A DNA stretch of 64,000 bases, taken from positions 434,001 to 498,000 of the forward strand of contig JBAJFE010000061.1 in NCBI GenBank assembly GCA_037903355.1, written 5' to 3'. Position 1 is the first letter of the stretch, and every line of letters begins with the position of its first letter. The translations under genes were made by a program, and so were the position numbers. A model generated the notes under the pieces. The model worked only from the letters and a program-made list of their open reading frames with translations, did not search any database and had not been told where the DNA came from. Positions 46,985 to 59,200 of this stretch are shown here, in pieces. This stretch comes from Trichuris trichiura. Taxonomy: Eukaryota; Nematoda; Enoplea; Trichinellida; Trichuridae.

Positions 46985-48497
46985 TTACGGAAAAGCTAAT
47001 AAAAAATTCAATCTTTGAATACCCTCGGGATGGAGTACAATGAAAGCCAATATGTCGGACAACGACACAACGCCTTGCACGTGATTTTCGTCGTCGGTAA
47101 CAACCAGACGATGGACTTCGGATTTCACCAATGTATCAATAAATACACTCATGGAGTCGCTCACTTTGCAACTGTGGACTCCTTCGAACCACTGAAATAA
47201 AAATGCAAACCCGTTAACATAGAAACAACAAACCGAACAGCGCGGCAAATGCGAACTCTACGGCGGCCAACGCCTGACCGCCTTGCTGAAAACATTGCAC
47301 GCGCAGTGTACCTACCGCGGAACGGTGCTTCAAAGCCTCTTGAACAGTCACGTCCAAATTGTTGTACGCCTTGTCGGCGGCTAGATTGATTACGTCAAAT
47401 TTGGCATATATGTCGACAACTCGATTGTCGTCGTCAATAACAGGAAGAGCGGATACGCGCAGTTCAAGAAATTTTCTCAACGCTTCAATCAGCTTGGTGT
47501 CCTTCTTCACCTAGAGCAGCGTAGACTTACAGAGGAGTTCAAGGAAGGAGCAAAGTGGTCAATTTAGTTACCGTGTGAATATTTGACCACGTACCAATTC
47601 CAAGTTCCTTCGGAGACTTGGACATGAACGATGGCTGAGGCAAGTCACTTATCTAAACAAACATTTCTGCGTAGAAGAAAAGAATTCAGACTAAGGCCCG
47701 CCACAACAACTTACGTAGAGATATAAGAACCTGAGAATCCGTTTATGCGTTAGTATGTACAAGACGTTACCCGTAGTGACGTCAACAACCGGTAATCTAT
47801 GCACCTTCCTGTCGCATAACAGTCTGACCGCCTCCATAAGACTGAAACAGAAGAGATGGAGAGAGAGGTCGCTCTGGCACGAAATACGTTCGGTTAGAAT
47901 TGCTGCTCACCTTGCCGTAACGTCTACCGTACAAAGCGGTTGAATTTTTCCGCTTTTGCCCAACTCTTCTGAATGAAAAGACGATGAGACACTGCTGACA
48001 GGTTTGAAAAGGCGCGCTCACCTCTCCAACTGCATATCCTGTGCTCCTCGAGTCCCTTGATATCGTCCTCGCCGGATTTGTAATACTTGTGCAAAATGGT
48101 GATAAAGTCAGTGATAGTGAGCATGCCGACGAACTGCTGAATTTTGCTTTCCCAAAGAGGGGCAGCGCGGACACTGTTGTAAACAAGAGCGAAGAACGCC
48201 TTCTTTACCTGAACATCAATAACTTTCGAAAACCAGCTGGTACACACTTGCACGAAAACTACTGATCGATAGTTTATCAATAATACTCTGGAAAACGGTA
48301 AATGCATGACAAGCTTAGTTTCTATTGACCATTTTGGATGAATTTCGGCGTTGTCAAGGAACAAGAGGGCACTTAACAATAAAGACGTATACATACCGAC
48401 AGCTCCGTATCAAAAACGACCAATTTGGTACTCGTAGGGATCAAGTCATAGCAACGATGCGACTTGATGAATTGTGAGTATATTTGCTCCTTGTTCT
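46985..48497 (-). CDS. PRKAG: AMP-activated protein kinase gamma subunit, four-CBS core
   Basis: The gamma subunit is the nucleotide sensor of the AMPK alpha-beta-gamma complex: four CBS motifs bind AMP, ADP and ATP and control kinase activity. Exons on the minus strand: 48497-48397, 48208-48022, 47968-47911, 47841-47715, 47652-47572, 47510-47316, 47191-46985, all in phase. Seen in order: [38 protein letters not shown] (nucleotide-binding Arg), [16 protein letters not shown] (His-Arg pair), [41 protein letters not shown] (second His-Arg pair) and SLSDIL with its Asp. Core length and spacing match animal gamma-1. The final codons (after VLHPEG) read through to TAA at 46985; a splice to an alternative end is possible. 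The first exon here begins at an acceptor, so the N-terminus lies upstream. Confidence 0.95.
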
Positions 48498-51400
48498 CTG
48501 AAAGCAGAGGATTCTTGTACAAAAAGAACCTCAAGCACTCAGATATAGCCCACTAACTGCTTATAAGTGGCACAACCAACATAATAAAATAGGAAAATAA
48601 AAAAATGCCCGCCAACGAAACGAAATACAAATTGCAGCGGCACTGTGGCAACCGCGCGTTGCGGACATGGTTAGCAGAAAAGTTTCTGCGCAACCATAAC
48701 ACCTTTAAAAATGCAAGCGGGCTAGAAAAATAAAACTTCCATTCTTTGAGTCCCGTCGCGAGACGTACTCTTACGCGCAAGAATAAGGAAAAGGAAAACA
48801 GCTCATATGTTTACGTGCCAAAGCTAGCTTCCCACACATCGACAATACATAACCTCATTTTCGTTAATGTTCGTATTTACAGTATTTAAATGAAAAGGAT
48901 AGCGTTACACTTCTCAGACAAATGTAGCAATGCTGCCGACTAGATTTCGGGAAGACGACGTGCAGCATAGTTGCTACTCGTAGGTTCCCATTGAAAGAAC
49001 AACAAAAGCTACACGTCTCACGCTGAAAATGCATGGAGGGTTGGGGAATTATGAGCAAATAAGTTTTCACTAAAGCTGACGAAAAGTACGCTCTTGCCTT
49101 CCTTAGCTCCTAGCTTACGAAAGGCGAATTCCTCTAAGAGAGCGGTATTTTGAAATTAAAACTTATTTAAGCTATCTACGCATACCTTAACGTAAACAGC
49201 GCATTTCTAGACGACCGCGCTTTTATGAAACTATTTACAGCGGATCGCGTTTCCATTACAAATACGGGTGAACAAAAAAGACAAATAGGTAAACAAAGAA
49301 CACAATTCGCAATGGTTGAACAAAATGCGATTTACCAAAGGCCATTTCAGCGAAGCTGGAGCCACTTCGAAGGCTGGCAGCCAACAGTTGCATTCAGGCA
49401 AAAGAGTGCAGCGCAACAATTACCAAAGAACGCACGGATTACAGAGGCAACAACGCGCTGTTTATGAAATGAAGTGTTAAGTGAAACAATGCAATTAGGC
49501 TACACTCGTTTCGTCTTACGCAACATAACGTTGCGCAAGCGTGACGCCTTTAGTTTCTTCTGACGCGTCGCAGGAACGTTAAGGGTTTTTGACTTCGGGA
49601 AGACATACACGACTCATTATCGTTTCCAAACAAACATTCCGACACTGCATCAAGGCTGCATACAATCCAACAGTTCAGAAAGGGGAAAAATCGACAGAAA
49701 TGCTCTTCTACTTCGTCGCTATCGATGCAATACTATTTTTCGCATTTTGACTGGCTGCAAAAGTTTTCGATCACAAGCGTGGCCAAGCCGCTCGCTTTCT
49801 TGTAGGCTTGATTCAAGCGAGGCATTTGCTTCATGCCCACGAAAAAGCTTATTTTCTATGTGTTGCATTTTTTTTCAAACGAAAAAGCTGGGCAGGAGAG
49901 GCTATAAGGAACTACAACTGATACACTTGCGGAGGCTGATGATAAGCGCCAAAAAAGGCTCGGTCACTTCCGTAGCGGAGACTTCAATGTTAAGGATCGA
50001 TCAAAGCCAGAGCGCGCCAAGAAAACTGAGATGCTAACAGGCGACTACTAGCAGAAGCACTCTGTATAAGCTAATCCACTATGAACTGGAATGAGAACGA
50101 CTTAAAAGTACGGAAAACCGCCAGCACTCCAATCCTCCGAATCTGTCGTCACCACTTCCGTCCTTTCATAGCCGCTTGGACAGAGGAAGAGCATTCTACG
50201 GATAACCGACAAAGGTGGATCTCCCACGAGGAATTAAGACAGTAAAAAGGCCAACTTTCGTGTTAAAAACACGCTACTCTATATATGGAAGAATCCAGCG
50301 CAAACCGTACTATGAACTGCTGAAGTCGCGTCCGACAGTCATTGAACATCTCTGCCATACGTAGCTGATAAAAATTTTTGCATATTTTGCGAAAAAGCGG
50401 TTCATTCAACTTGGGCTTAAAAAGCGTGATGTCGTTCCGTTAGTCGACGAGGCGATATTGGGCTTTCAAGTGTTACCACATTCGGAGTGCTCATATCAAA
50501 CACTGAAGCTTTTCCATTCAGTGTAGCATGCTCTACCCTGGCGGCACTTCAAGAAACCGATAGAGATCGAAAAATTGGATGGTTCACTTTTTGAGTCAAA
50601 GCAAAGTGGTTTTAACGTCACGGCGTCCGCTTGAAGTTAGAAAACTATTGGGTGCAGTGGGTTAAACGCCGTAGTTGCAACTTCACTTTACGAATGCTTT
50701 GAATTGCAGTTTTTGCTTTACGCACGGAATCGCTTAGCTTTCTGGATACCGCCGATACCGACGTAAGGTTATTACAAAAGCTTTGTGACGATACTTTTTT
50801 CTGCTATAAAAATTATCCCATTTGACGACGTTTCATTCGCGGAGCAGCTTGTAGAAGAGCAGATGCAAAAAATCATTCGCTTATTTCGCTCAGGTGTTAA
50901 CGTGACGTGCGCAGACGTCGTCAAGAGAAACCTTCGCTACAAAATAAACAAAAACATTTTAAAACGCCTTACAAAGCACAAATGACTGAAGCCTATGCAT
51001 ACAAAGCTGACAACTGTTACAACTTCGATATCTTGGCCGTCATTGTTAGCACACCAATGAGACGCTGGATAAATACAAAGCATTAAGCTGCAGTTGGACC
51101 TATAAGACTGCGCGTAAAGGCGCCATGCTTTGTCTAAATGGTGAAAGCTTGGTTTTGCAAAAAATAAGCCTACTGAAATATACAACCTTTTTGGCAAAAA
51201 AACGCTTTGCCTCAGCACATACTGTACACTACGTACGTAGGCGAAACTCAAAAAAGAAAAAATTTGCATTTCTGCACTTCCGAGGGCGTTGGGCGCAACT
51301 TTGGAACGTTATCTCGTAGAAGGAACAGGCTGCCGCCGGCTACATAACGCCAACTTAATTTTAAAAAAACAGATTTGCCGAGACGAAGCGTCTACGTCGA

Positions 51401-52909
51401 TAATAAAGTGCAGTGCGTTCGAAAGGTGGGTTCGAAATCACATGGACATACCTCAACAAGCTAAATCGATATCACGCAACCTATACGTGCCTAAAAGCAC
51501 TTGAACAAACTGCCAACCTTAGGAAGCAGCGAGAACTCGCGAACTGGTTTGTGGACTTAAAAGGATTCAGCATTTTGACTACGTTTGAGAAAAAAGACAT
51601 ATGCGGCTCTCGTTGCATCGATTTATGAACACAAATGAAAGGCGGAAGAAAAACGGAAACAAAACTAGTTCTCAACCAAAGATACGGCTCGTTTTCCGGC
51701 AGATTCAATTTTAAAACGGGAAAGAACATGCGTGTCAAATATCGCCGCCAGCGAGTAATTGGAGAATGCAAAAATTGGAAAGAATGTTCGCTGATTGTCC
51801 TGCTACGTTTTTCTTGAGCAAAGCAAACAACGCGACCGACTAGAGACCGAACAGCTTAAATTTCGAATTTGTTAACGAAGGCACCAAGGCGTCAACTTCC
51901 ACTTGCTTTTAAGTAATCGATAAATGTACATATCAGCAAAACAAGGTTGTTTAAGTTGGCTTAAAGCTGGATGCAGTACGTCAGCCGAAGACTTGATTAG
52001 GGACCCCGCTTCTTAAACCGGCGCGTAAACAATGGGCGCGCTAGAAGTCAAAGCAGACTAAACCAGTTTGCGGAGGAGCTTGCAAAAGAACAACCAACCA
52101 AAAATGGACAATGCGACACCAAGGAAAGATGAAATACGTTGGGCCGACAATTAAGATGGTAAGTAGACCGTAGCGCCTATTCGAATTTTTGAATGCTTAT
52201 CCAATAGACAGCCGCTATGACAGCTCGGAAAAGATGCAGCAGACAAGATTCATTGACAAAACGCGTTCGGCAAGCTGTCGAGTGAGTGTGCTTGGACGTT
52301 TCGGCTGCCTCAGCTTCCAATACGCTTCGGAACAGACAGCTGACAACGCGCAAAGTGCCCTTGTTTAGCGACCAATCGGAAAAGAGTTATTGACGCGACA
52401 TTCAATTTGTCCGGCAGCAAACTTTTATGATAAGCTTCAATTTTCTAAAAATGGCGTCCCCTTCGATTGCACAATGCCCAAACGAACAAGGCGCATCAAG
52501 GCGGCAACGCTTAAGGCCTATGGACAATTGTTACCCAAAAAATCATTCAACTTTAGCGTACAAATCAATTACCGGACAGAAATGACAGACCAATCCACGT
52601 TGCCACGTCATGCTAGGTAGGCAGACATGAATGGACCGCTTCCATGTTGGGCTAAACAACCCCAATTAGGACTTCACGGAAAGCTAACGGAAACAGACAT
52701 TGCTCCAGCAGGTTGATCAATTGAACAGGTTACATAATGACATGTCATAACGCGGAGGCAATTCTCTTGGCGCAGTAACAAACAGTGAAAACTATAGAGG
52801 CGCGACCAGTTTTGGATAGAAGGTACCTTAAGGCAGCGTGCGCAAACAAGTGACAGGCGCGACTTTACATGTAGCAAATAAATGTCTCAATGTGACGGAA
52901 TGTATCGGA

Positions 52910-52919
52910 GGGGGGGGGG
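52910..52919 (+). repeat. G10 homopolymer
   Basis: A run of ten G in otherwise mixed sequence, within the proposed AMPK gamma intron. It is a possible site of length polymorphism or sequencing error. Confidence 0.7.
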
Positions 52920-53006
52920 CGCTAAAGCTCAAGGGTAGCAGCAAATACGGAGTAGGTATTTTAAAAAGTCTGAAACGCCAAAAAAGGATATATACGTACA
53001 ACTTAC

Positions 53007-56000
53007 CGACAACATAGTATCGGGGGCTATGAGTACCAGCAGCGACCTGATTGGAGAACGCCCCTCCTGCCTTAAAAAGCAAGTACATAAATGAGGTACT
53101 TACTCAGGTCCGCGTCGAAGGCTAACCATAATGGCGGCAACCGTCTAAGCAATGTCTGCTTAGGCACCGTGCAATAAGGATTAGCTCCAAGCAGTGATCT
53201 TGCCGCGTCTGCGGAAAGCGTCATTGACACCCTGCTATCGGTGTCCGATCCCGCAATTGAAGTATCATCACTGGCGACCACCCCGTTTGATCGGTCAGCC
53301 GCGTTGGCACTATGAGTTCTGTGGGGTCGGAAACGCGCGTGGAAAAGGTTCTTGTGCCACCAATGTTTTCGTTTCACTCCGTCGGACATATTGCCTATAT
53401 CGCCCATTGCAGCAGCACTACACCTTATCCGCAGGCGGCGCTTGCCCAACTGCACAATGTGATTAATGCAACTGTCAATACGCGGGGTGCCACCGATATG
53501 CCGTCAAAAACGGCACCCTCCATAACTGCAACGGCTATACGACAACAACGACGACGACAACGACAACGAAGCGAGATAGGTCCGGCCAGATGACAGAAAC
53601 CGGATCAGCAACAGTGTTGTCGATTGATCAATTGCTCCTCTATAAATGGCGCAAAAGACGTCAAGCCGCACCGCCGTCCTCTAATGCGCACCGTTCCATC
53701 CAAGATGAAGACTTGCTAATGTTAGCCCGCAACAAGCAGAGTAGAAGAGCGCTGCTTGTCGGCCAATAGACATATATTTACCGCAAACGTCGCGCTTTGT
53801 AAAAGTGGTCTGCTACTGCTGCTTGTGTTGCAGCAGTTGCTTACGCTTCTCGCAGCCTGACGACCGTAGGACAAACGATTTTCAGGTACCACCATTTCGC
53901 AACGACGTCGGACAGCCGTACGCGTACTTGACGAAAGGATAGCTTGTCGCTTACGGTTGGTTTGCTAAATTTTAGCTTGCAAGATTACGCTTCCGTGCGC
54001 AAAAGTGCGCATCAACAATCACGGATGTGTTTTGAGCAAAACAGATTTAAACGTTTAAGATTTGCCTCGGCTAACGGAAAACGACCCCTTTCGCCCTCGC
54101 TTTCTTCACGCGTATGGCTGCCGCTGGTTGAAAAAGCAAACAAACTTCTCACTTGATGTACAAACGCAAGGAGGGAGACGGCGGCGACGTCGTTTGCTCT
54201 GCTGACTATCCCGAACAAAGCAGTCGGCTACTGATCGCAGCGTTGATTGACTTCTTGACCAAAAGTTCATTGGACCTCCCTTCCAAACTTGGCAGTCCGA
54301 ATGGAACTACGTACAATTGCCCGCTAAAGGGTTTTATAACTTCCTAACCGCCGTGAATCATTTATGGCGACCGGAAAGAAAATTTAAATACTTATCGGTA
54401 CGCAACGACTGGACGAATTCGATGAATGAGCGTTGCTTGCCTGAAGGCTAAAAATATGCGAAGCGGAAGTTTAACCACCAAAAGCGGATGCGCGCGAACA
54501 ATCGCCCAAACCCATTTTCGTAAACGGGAATGAATGGAAGAAATTTAACAAGCAAAAGGCCCGCTTAGCAGGACGTCTCTGTGCGCTCTACGCGGCTGCG
54601 GATGTTTTATGACCAAACCTATTGACTCTATGTCGACATACCGTTACACGGTTGATTCGCCGAAGCGTAAAAAAATGACAAGCCTTAATGCCACTGGGAA
54701 AACGTGCTCTCATTGGTCACAGCATATTTTGTAAACGGTTGATTCATTATTAATCAAGCGTTTTGTTACTATGTCGTAGCCAATGGTCTCCCCATTGCAT
54801 TAGAGTGACATTTGACCTAGCAGAGAGAGGGAAAAAAGGTCGAATATTAGAGAGGCTTTCCGCGTTGTTAATGCGATCATGCTTAAAGCTACCCACCGCG
54901 AGCCTTGCAAGGTAGCAAAATGTAAAGGATGCCGCCGTTTTGTGCCTTCGACGCGAACGTAACGACAGCTAGAAAGAGACTTGAATAAACATGCACACAA
55001 GGTACAGTCACGCCGGGCCCGTGTTGACAAAGAAAAGGAAAAGTTTTTTCTGGTTGAATTTGTTTTCGGGAAAAGGACATCGATTTTTCGTCCGCCCATT
55101 CTATCGCAATGACGTCAACTTTTAAAAGGATTAGCGCAAAAAGAAAATTCGCGGATGCGCGCAAGATGCGGTTTGCCTTCCACTCGTCGATAAGTATACG
55201 TAGCTAGATGCCTAATGCTTCAAAGCAGCGCGGAATTTACGTACGCGTTGCGCGCTTCGAAGTCTTTGCTCTTAACCCAACTTTTTGTATAACAACCTTG
55301 AGCAGTCGAGCTTAAAAGACCAATTCAGCAACAAAATTTGAACAAGTGCGCTATACTCGCTCTTAAAAGCACATCTTTCCCAAGTCAACATCGCGGGTGA
55401 TGTTGCCGTCTGCTCGATTAAAAATTGAGAAGGAAATCGGTCCCACTAAACGATACTAGAAAAAGAACTTTCCCGCCGTCGAGAACTACTGGCCAACTAT
55501 TGGAGAACATTCTTACGTAAATAGAATAATCAAAGCGCCTTTCAGTAACGCATTACTTTGTCCCTGTTTGGTCCCCTTTATGTACGAAAAGGTGCAAACA
55601 AACAGGGTGCAGAGCTTATTGACTTCGACGCTGTCGAACTAGGCGCATTCGGCTCCGTTTGAAACTACCGCTGAAAGACGAGTATACGTTGAAACAATCA
55701 CTTGACCAATAGCGCTATTTAAATACAGAATGGACAAAATTCCATTAGCAGTTGCAACTTGGAGAAACAATTAGGAAATGACCTCATTCTGTCATCAAAG
55801 TGACATCACGCTCACAGACCAAAGTGAGCATGACGTCACTTTACGATAAATGTTGCCCAGTAAGGCTAAAGCGTTTCTGGCGATGCCAATTACGGTTTTA
55901 AAAGCATTTCAGCCGCTGTGCAAGCATCTGCTTACCAAATACGGGACTTGATAATCATTTAAGCGTACAAAAATTGCATGTTTTGCCAACCACTTCATGA

Positions 56001-56229
56001 AAACCGTAGGTTCGGTGAATGCAAGGCCCGGCGTGACCATAAGTAAAGCATCCTTACTTACGTACCTCCGAATTGTTCAAAGCAGCCGGCAACAATGATT
56101 GATCGGAACGCAGGCAGAAGTCCATGGCCGTCCTGCCGAAGGGATTATGGATTACTGGACGACGAATGGAAAGATGCTCGGCGGCCGGTTCGCTGAGGCG
56201 CCTTCCGCTGCCAGATTTCCTAGGTTCAA
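53007..56229 (-). CDS. Likely N-terminal extension exons of AMPK gamma
   Basis: Three minus-strand exons splice in phase with each other and with the AMPK gamma core: 56229-56066, 53449-53104 and 53066-53007. The last ends in one base (G) and the core exon at 48497 begins with AG, restoring a Glu codon. They encode a basic Ser-rich stretch (RRLSEPAAEHLSIRRPV), KRKHWWHKNLFHARFRPHR and an acidic-Ser piece (DDTSIAGSDTDSR), in keeping with the long, poorly conserved N-termini of PRKAG2/3-type proteins. Donors GTACGT, GTAAGT and GTAAGT are strong. Caveats: one intron is only 37 bases, the join to the core spans 4.5 kb, and no similarity was tested. ATG 53407 could start a shorter form. It may instead be an independent gene. 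Confidence 0.45.
53541..53570 (+). repeat. (ACN) simple repeat
   Basis: A short tract of CAA/CGA triplets (ACAACAACGACGACGACAAC), low complexity. It makes + strand frames here look open, so their composition should not be trusted. Confidence 0.6.
53590..53769 (+). CDS. Small ORF (59 aa), unrecognised, antisense to an AMPK gamma intron
   Basis: ATG 53590 to TAG 53769. The composition is coding-like (LSIDQLLLYKWRKRRQ, IQDEDLLMLARNKQSRR). A GT-AG intron after LL (phase 0) would give an alternative ending QLLTLLAA. There is no domain or homologue I recognise. Another ATG-started frame of 63 aa (54156-54347) lies downstream on the same strand. Both sit in the proposed AMPK gamma intron on the other strand. 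They may be chance frames. Confidence 0.22.
   Translation: MTETGSATVLSIDQLLLYKWRKRRQAAPPSSNAHRSIQDEDLLMLARNKQSRRALLVGQ
54156..54347 (+). CDS. Small ORF (63 aa), unrecognised
   Basis: ATG 54156 to TAA 54347, with a central helix-like SSRLLIAALIDFLTKSSLDL and two cysteines. It has no recognised motif and no splice support. It is on the same strand as the 59-aa ORF about 390 bases upstream. Chance occurrence cannot be excluded in this stop-poor stretch. Confidence 0.2.
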   Translation: MYKRKEGDGGDVVCSADYPEQSSRLLIAALIDFLTKSSLDLPSKLGSPNGTTYNCPLKGFITS

Positions 56230-59200
56230 CTAAAAGAAAGATTTGTAAACAAAGGGAACAAAAAATAAGCGCGCGTCGACAACGACACGACCAAGTGTAT
56301 ATTTTTCAAGAATAAAATTGCTCTTCCTATTGGCTCCTTCTTCGTACAAAAGCACCAAGAATAAACCGCTGTTGTTATCATCGCTTTCAAACCTATTTCT
56401 GTGAATTGGTATATCAATTGTTAAACGGCTTATCATTATTTACCGTATCAAATGATCATTGTTAAGAATGAACTACTTACGAAACTACGCAAAGGGCTGA
56501 ATCAAGTACGAAATGAATTTAGAGGAAGCGGCAAGCCTACCATTCGCAGCTTCCTTACAAACAACAATTGTAAACGCAAAAGAGAAATGTCAACGCGTGC
56601 TTGAGGGTTATTCGTTCAAAGAGAGTCCAATGAATTACCGACATGAACGACTCTGCATTAGTCAAGAAAGCGATTGGAAGGATGACAGCTTGAACAATCG
56701 CTACAGATGCGCCTAGTTCATAAAAAACAAAAGTTTCATTTATTGACATGGGTGAAAAACGCACCATTGCGATATAGGCTTTTGTTGCTTCATCGTAGCG
56801 AGTAAAATGTATCAATGGCAAAGAAGGGAGTCCTAGTTCAATTCGGCCGAATTGCGGACAGTCGAGATAAGGTGAATCTGCTACTTCGCTAGCTCGCAAA
56901 CCTGGGCGACGTTTATTAAAGAGATAAGAATCAAGTGAACGTGGACCAATCAAAAGTTATGTCCGCGAAACAGTTCGAGTAAAAATATTCAAATAGGCTA
57001 ATTTGCTGATCACGGGCAGATGTGGTAAATGACTTTTAGTAAAATACAACGTTTAGCAAAGCAACCACTACGAGTGAACATAATTGGCATTGGAGAAAGA
57101 GAAAACAGAATTTTACCTTCCATACGCTCTCTCAACGGTAGGGGAAAGTGACCAAAGGAACCGAACAGGCACGAGACACAAATGCCGACTTGTTTGTACC
57201 TCCACAAGGCAGTGGCTTGATTAAATATCTAAGGGTACACTGACCCGTTTACATTGGCCCATGCGACCAGCGGAGGTCAGCGACGTAACCCAAGGCCAAG
57301 CTAACGACATGGTCCTATTCATTAACTTACTGAGGCCAGTCGCCTGCCTCAGATCATGACCATTAACTACTCTCATATTGATTAGTCGGCAAATTAAAAC
57401 AACTGTTGCTTGTAACGTGAAACACCGTTTGCTGCCTTGTCTGTGGGCTCGCTTAGAGGTGATAGATGCCCTTTCAATAACGTTCCTCAAGAAGCTGAGG
57501 ACGAAGGTCAGTAAATCAAGTGGCACCATATACTGCTAGCCAGCTTATACGAGGCTATTAATGATTAACGCATATAATCCCTATTAATAAGCATTACTAA
57601 AGAAAAGCTATATCATGCTGCGTTTTCTCTATAGCTGCGATGTCGATAAGTAAGCAGCTAATGACTGGTTTGAATGTTTGTTACGAAATAGAAGAATAAG
57701 ACGACTTGGTATACAGACAAGGCTTTCGCGAAGAAAAACTGAAAATGAACTTCCTTGTTATTCCGGTTATTCACGCCGGTTCCTTTTCTATCGTTAAAAG
57801 GCAGCCGCAGAGACAGCTCGCAATTAAATCAAATAAACTTGATGGGAATTAGAAAAAAAACAAACAATACGCGTTTCACTGAGTTGTCTTATCTACTTTT
57901 ACAACTATTAATAGCAACATTATGGGGCGCACATCCTCGTTGAACACAGCTGGCAAATTAACCCACCTTCAGCTGAAGCTATTAAACCTAAAGCAACAGC
58001 CCAATAAGGAAGTGGGCCAGGAATCGGGGCAGATTATCAAATCAAGCGGAGCGTGAAATGTAAGCGTTCTTTCGAATCGCGTTTTATTTTTCCTACGCAG
58101 CTTATATAATTATGTTAAATACTCAATGAATGAACGTTCATTGAAGCATCAATACAAAGGCGTAAGCTGACATCACGCGCAAGCTAGGAGGGAGCCTGTG
58201 CTAGGCATTCAATGACGAAAGATGAAACATGGAGAAACAAAGTCTCGAATAAGAATTGCGCATTAGAAAATTTTAAAAATCATTATCAACTTACAAGAGG
58301 GAAACAAAATGGCAAAAAGAAGACGAAAGACCGATAGACGAAAAACTAGTGGGCGCAGTTGGCACGCACAAATGGTACCGCATGTTGCCCTTTCGCGCTC
58401 TCCGAAACGGCATAAGCAAGATGTGTCGATTCAACTTGGATTAGTTGCGTTTGGACAAAATATAGAGAACAATCCGGTTAGTCAAAGATAGTTTAGCCGT
58501 TACTATTAATATCACCGTCTTGAGGCGACCAATAGGCGGAAGACCGTGTAGGAACAAGGAGAAAACGCGGAATAATTTAAATTAGGTTGTCAAGTTTTCA
58601 ATGGGCAATAGCGGGCCTAATTGGCAAAGAATGAAAAGCGAAAACTTTTCCCTCAACTAACGACAGAAATAGCCAATCGACTGGCCGTCGTTTTCTAGTA
58701 AACAAAATGAAGCTATCCCCATACGACGCGACGGGAGAAAGAAGCTTATTACACTAACTACGCAAAATGCCGAAGAGTATTCGTAAAGAATTCAAATTTT
58801 AAACAATTGCGAACATGCAAAAATTGAGCATGCACGACCTTGAAGCTAGAAGTCAAAGTTATTGAATAACGAACTTTCCAACGCGCGTTTAACGAGCATA
58901 CAAATGTCCTATCTTGTTCCCAAACGCTTCCTCAACTTTACTGGGCATTTCAACTTCAAGAAATGATGAATACGCGCGCTTGTGGCTGCCTCGCGTCGCT
59001 GACACCTAAGATTTCATATCTTATCATTGCTATTTCCTCGTTTAAACATTTATGGTAGCGCAAAGCTGAACAGTGTTTGTTTTCTTCGGTGCAACGAGAA
59101 ATGGCGGAAACGCGAATGAGATATCAAAGATTAGCATAAGCCTAAGACAGGCACCGGAGTAGAACCGATAACGGCCAATTCCATTTCGTAGGAAATCAAA

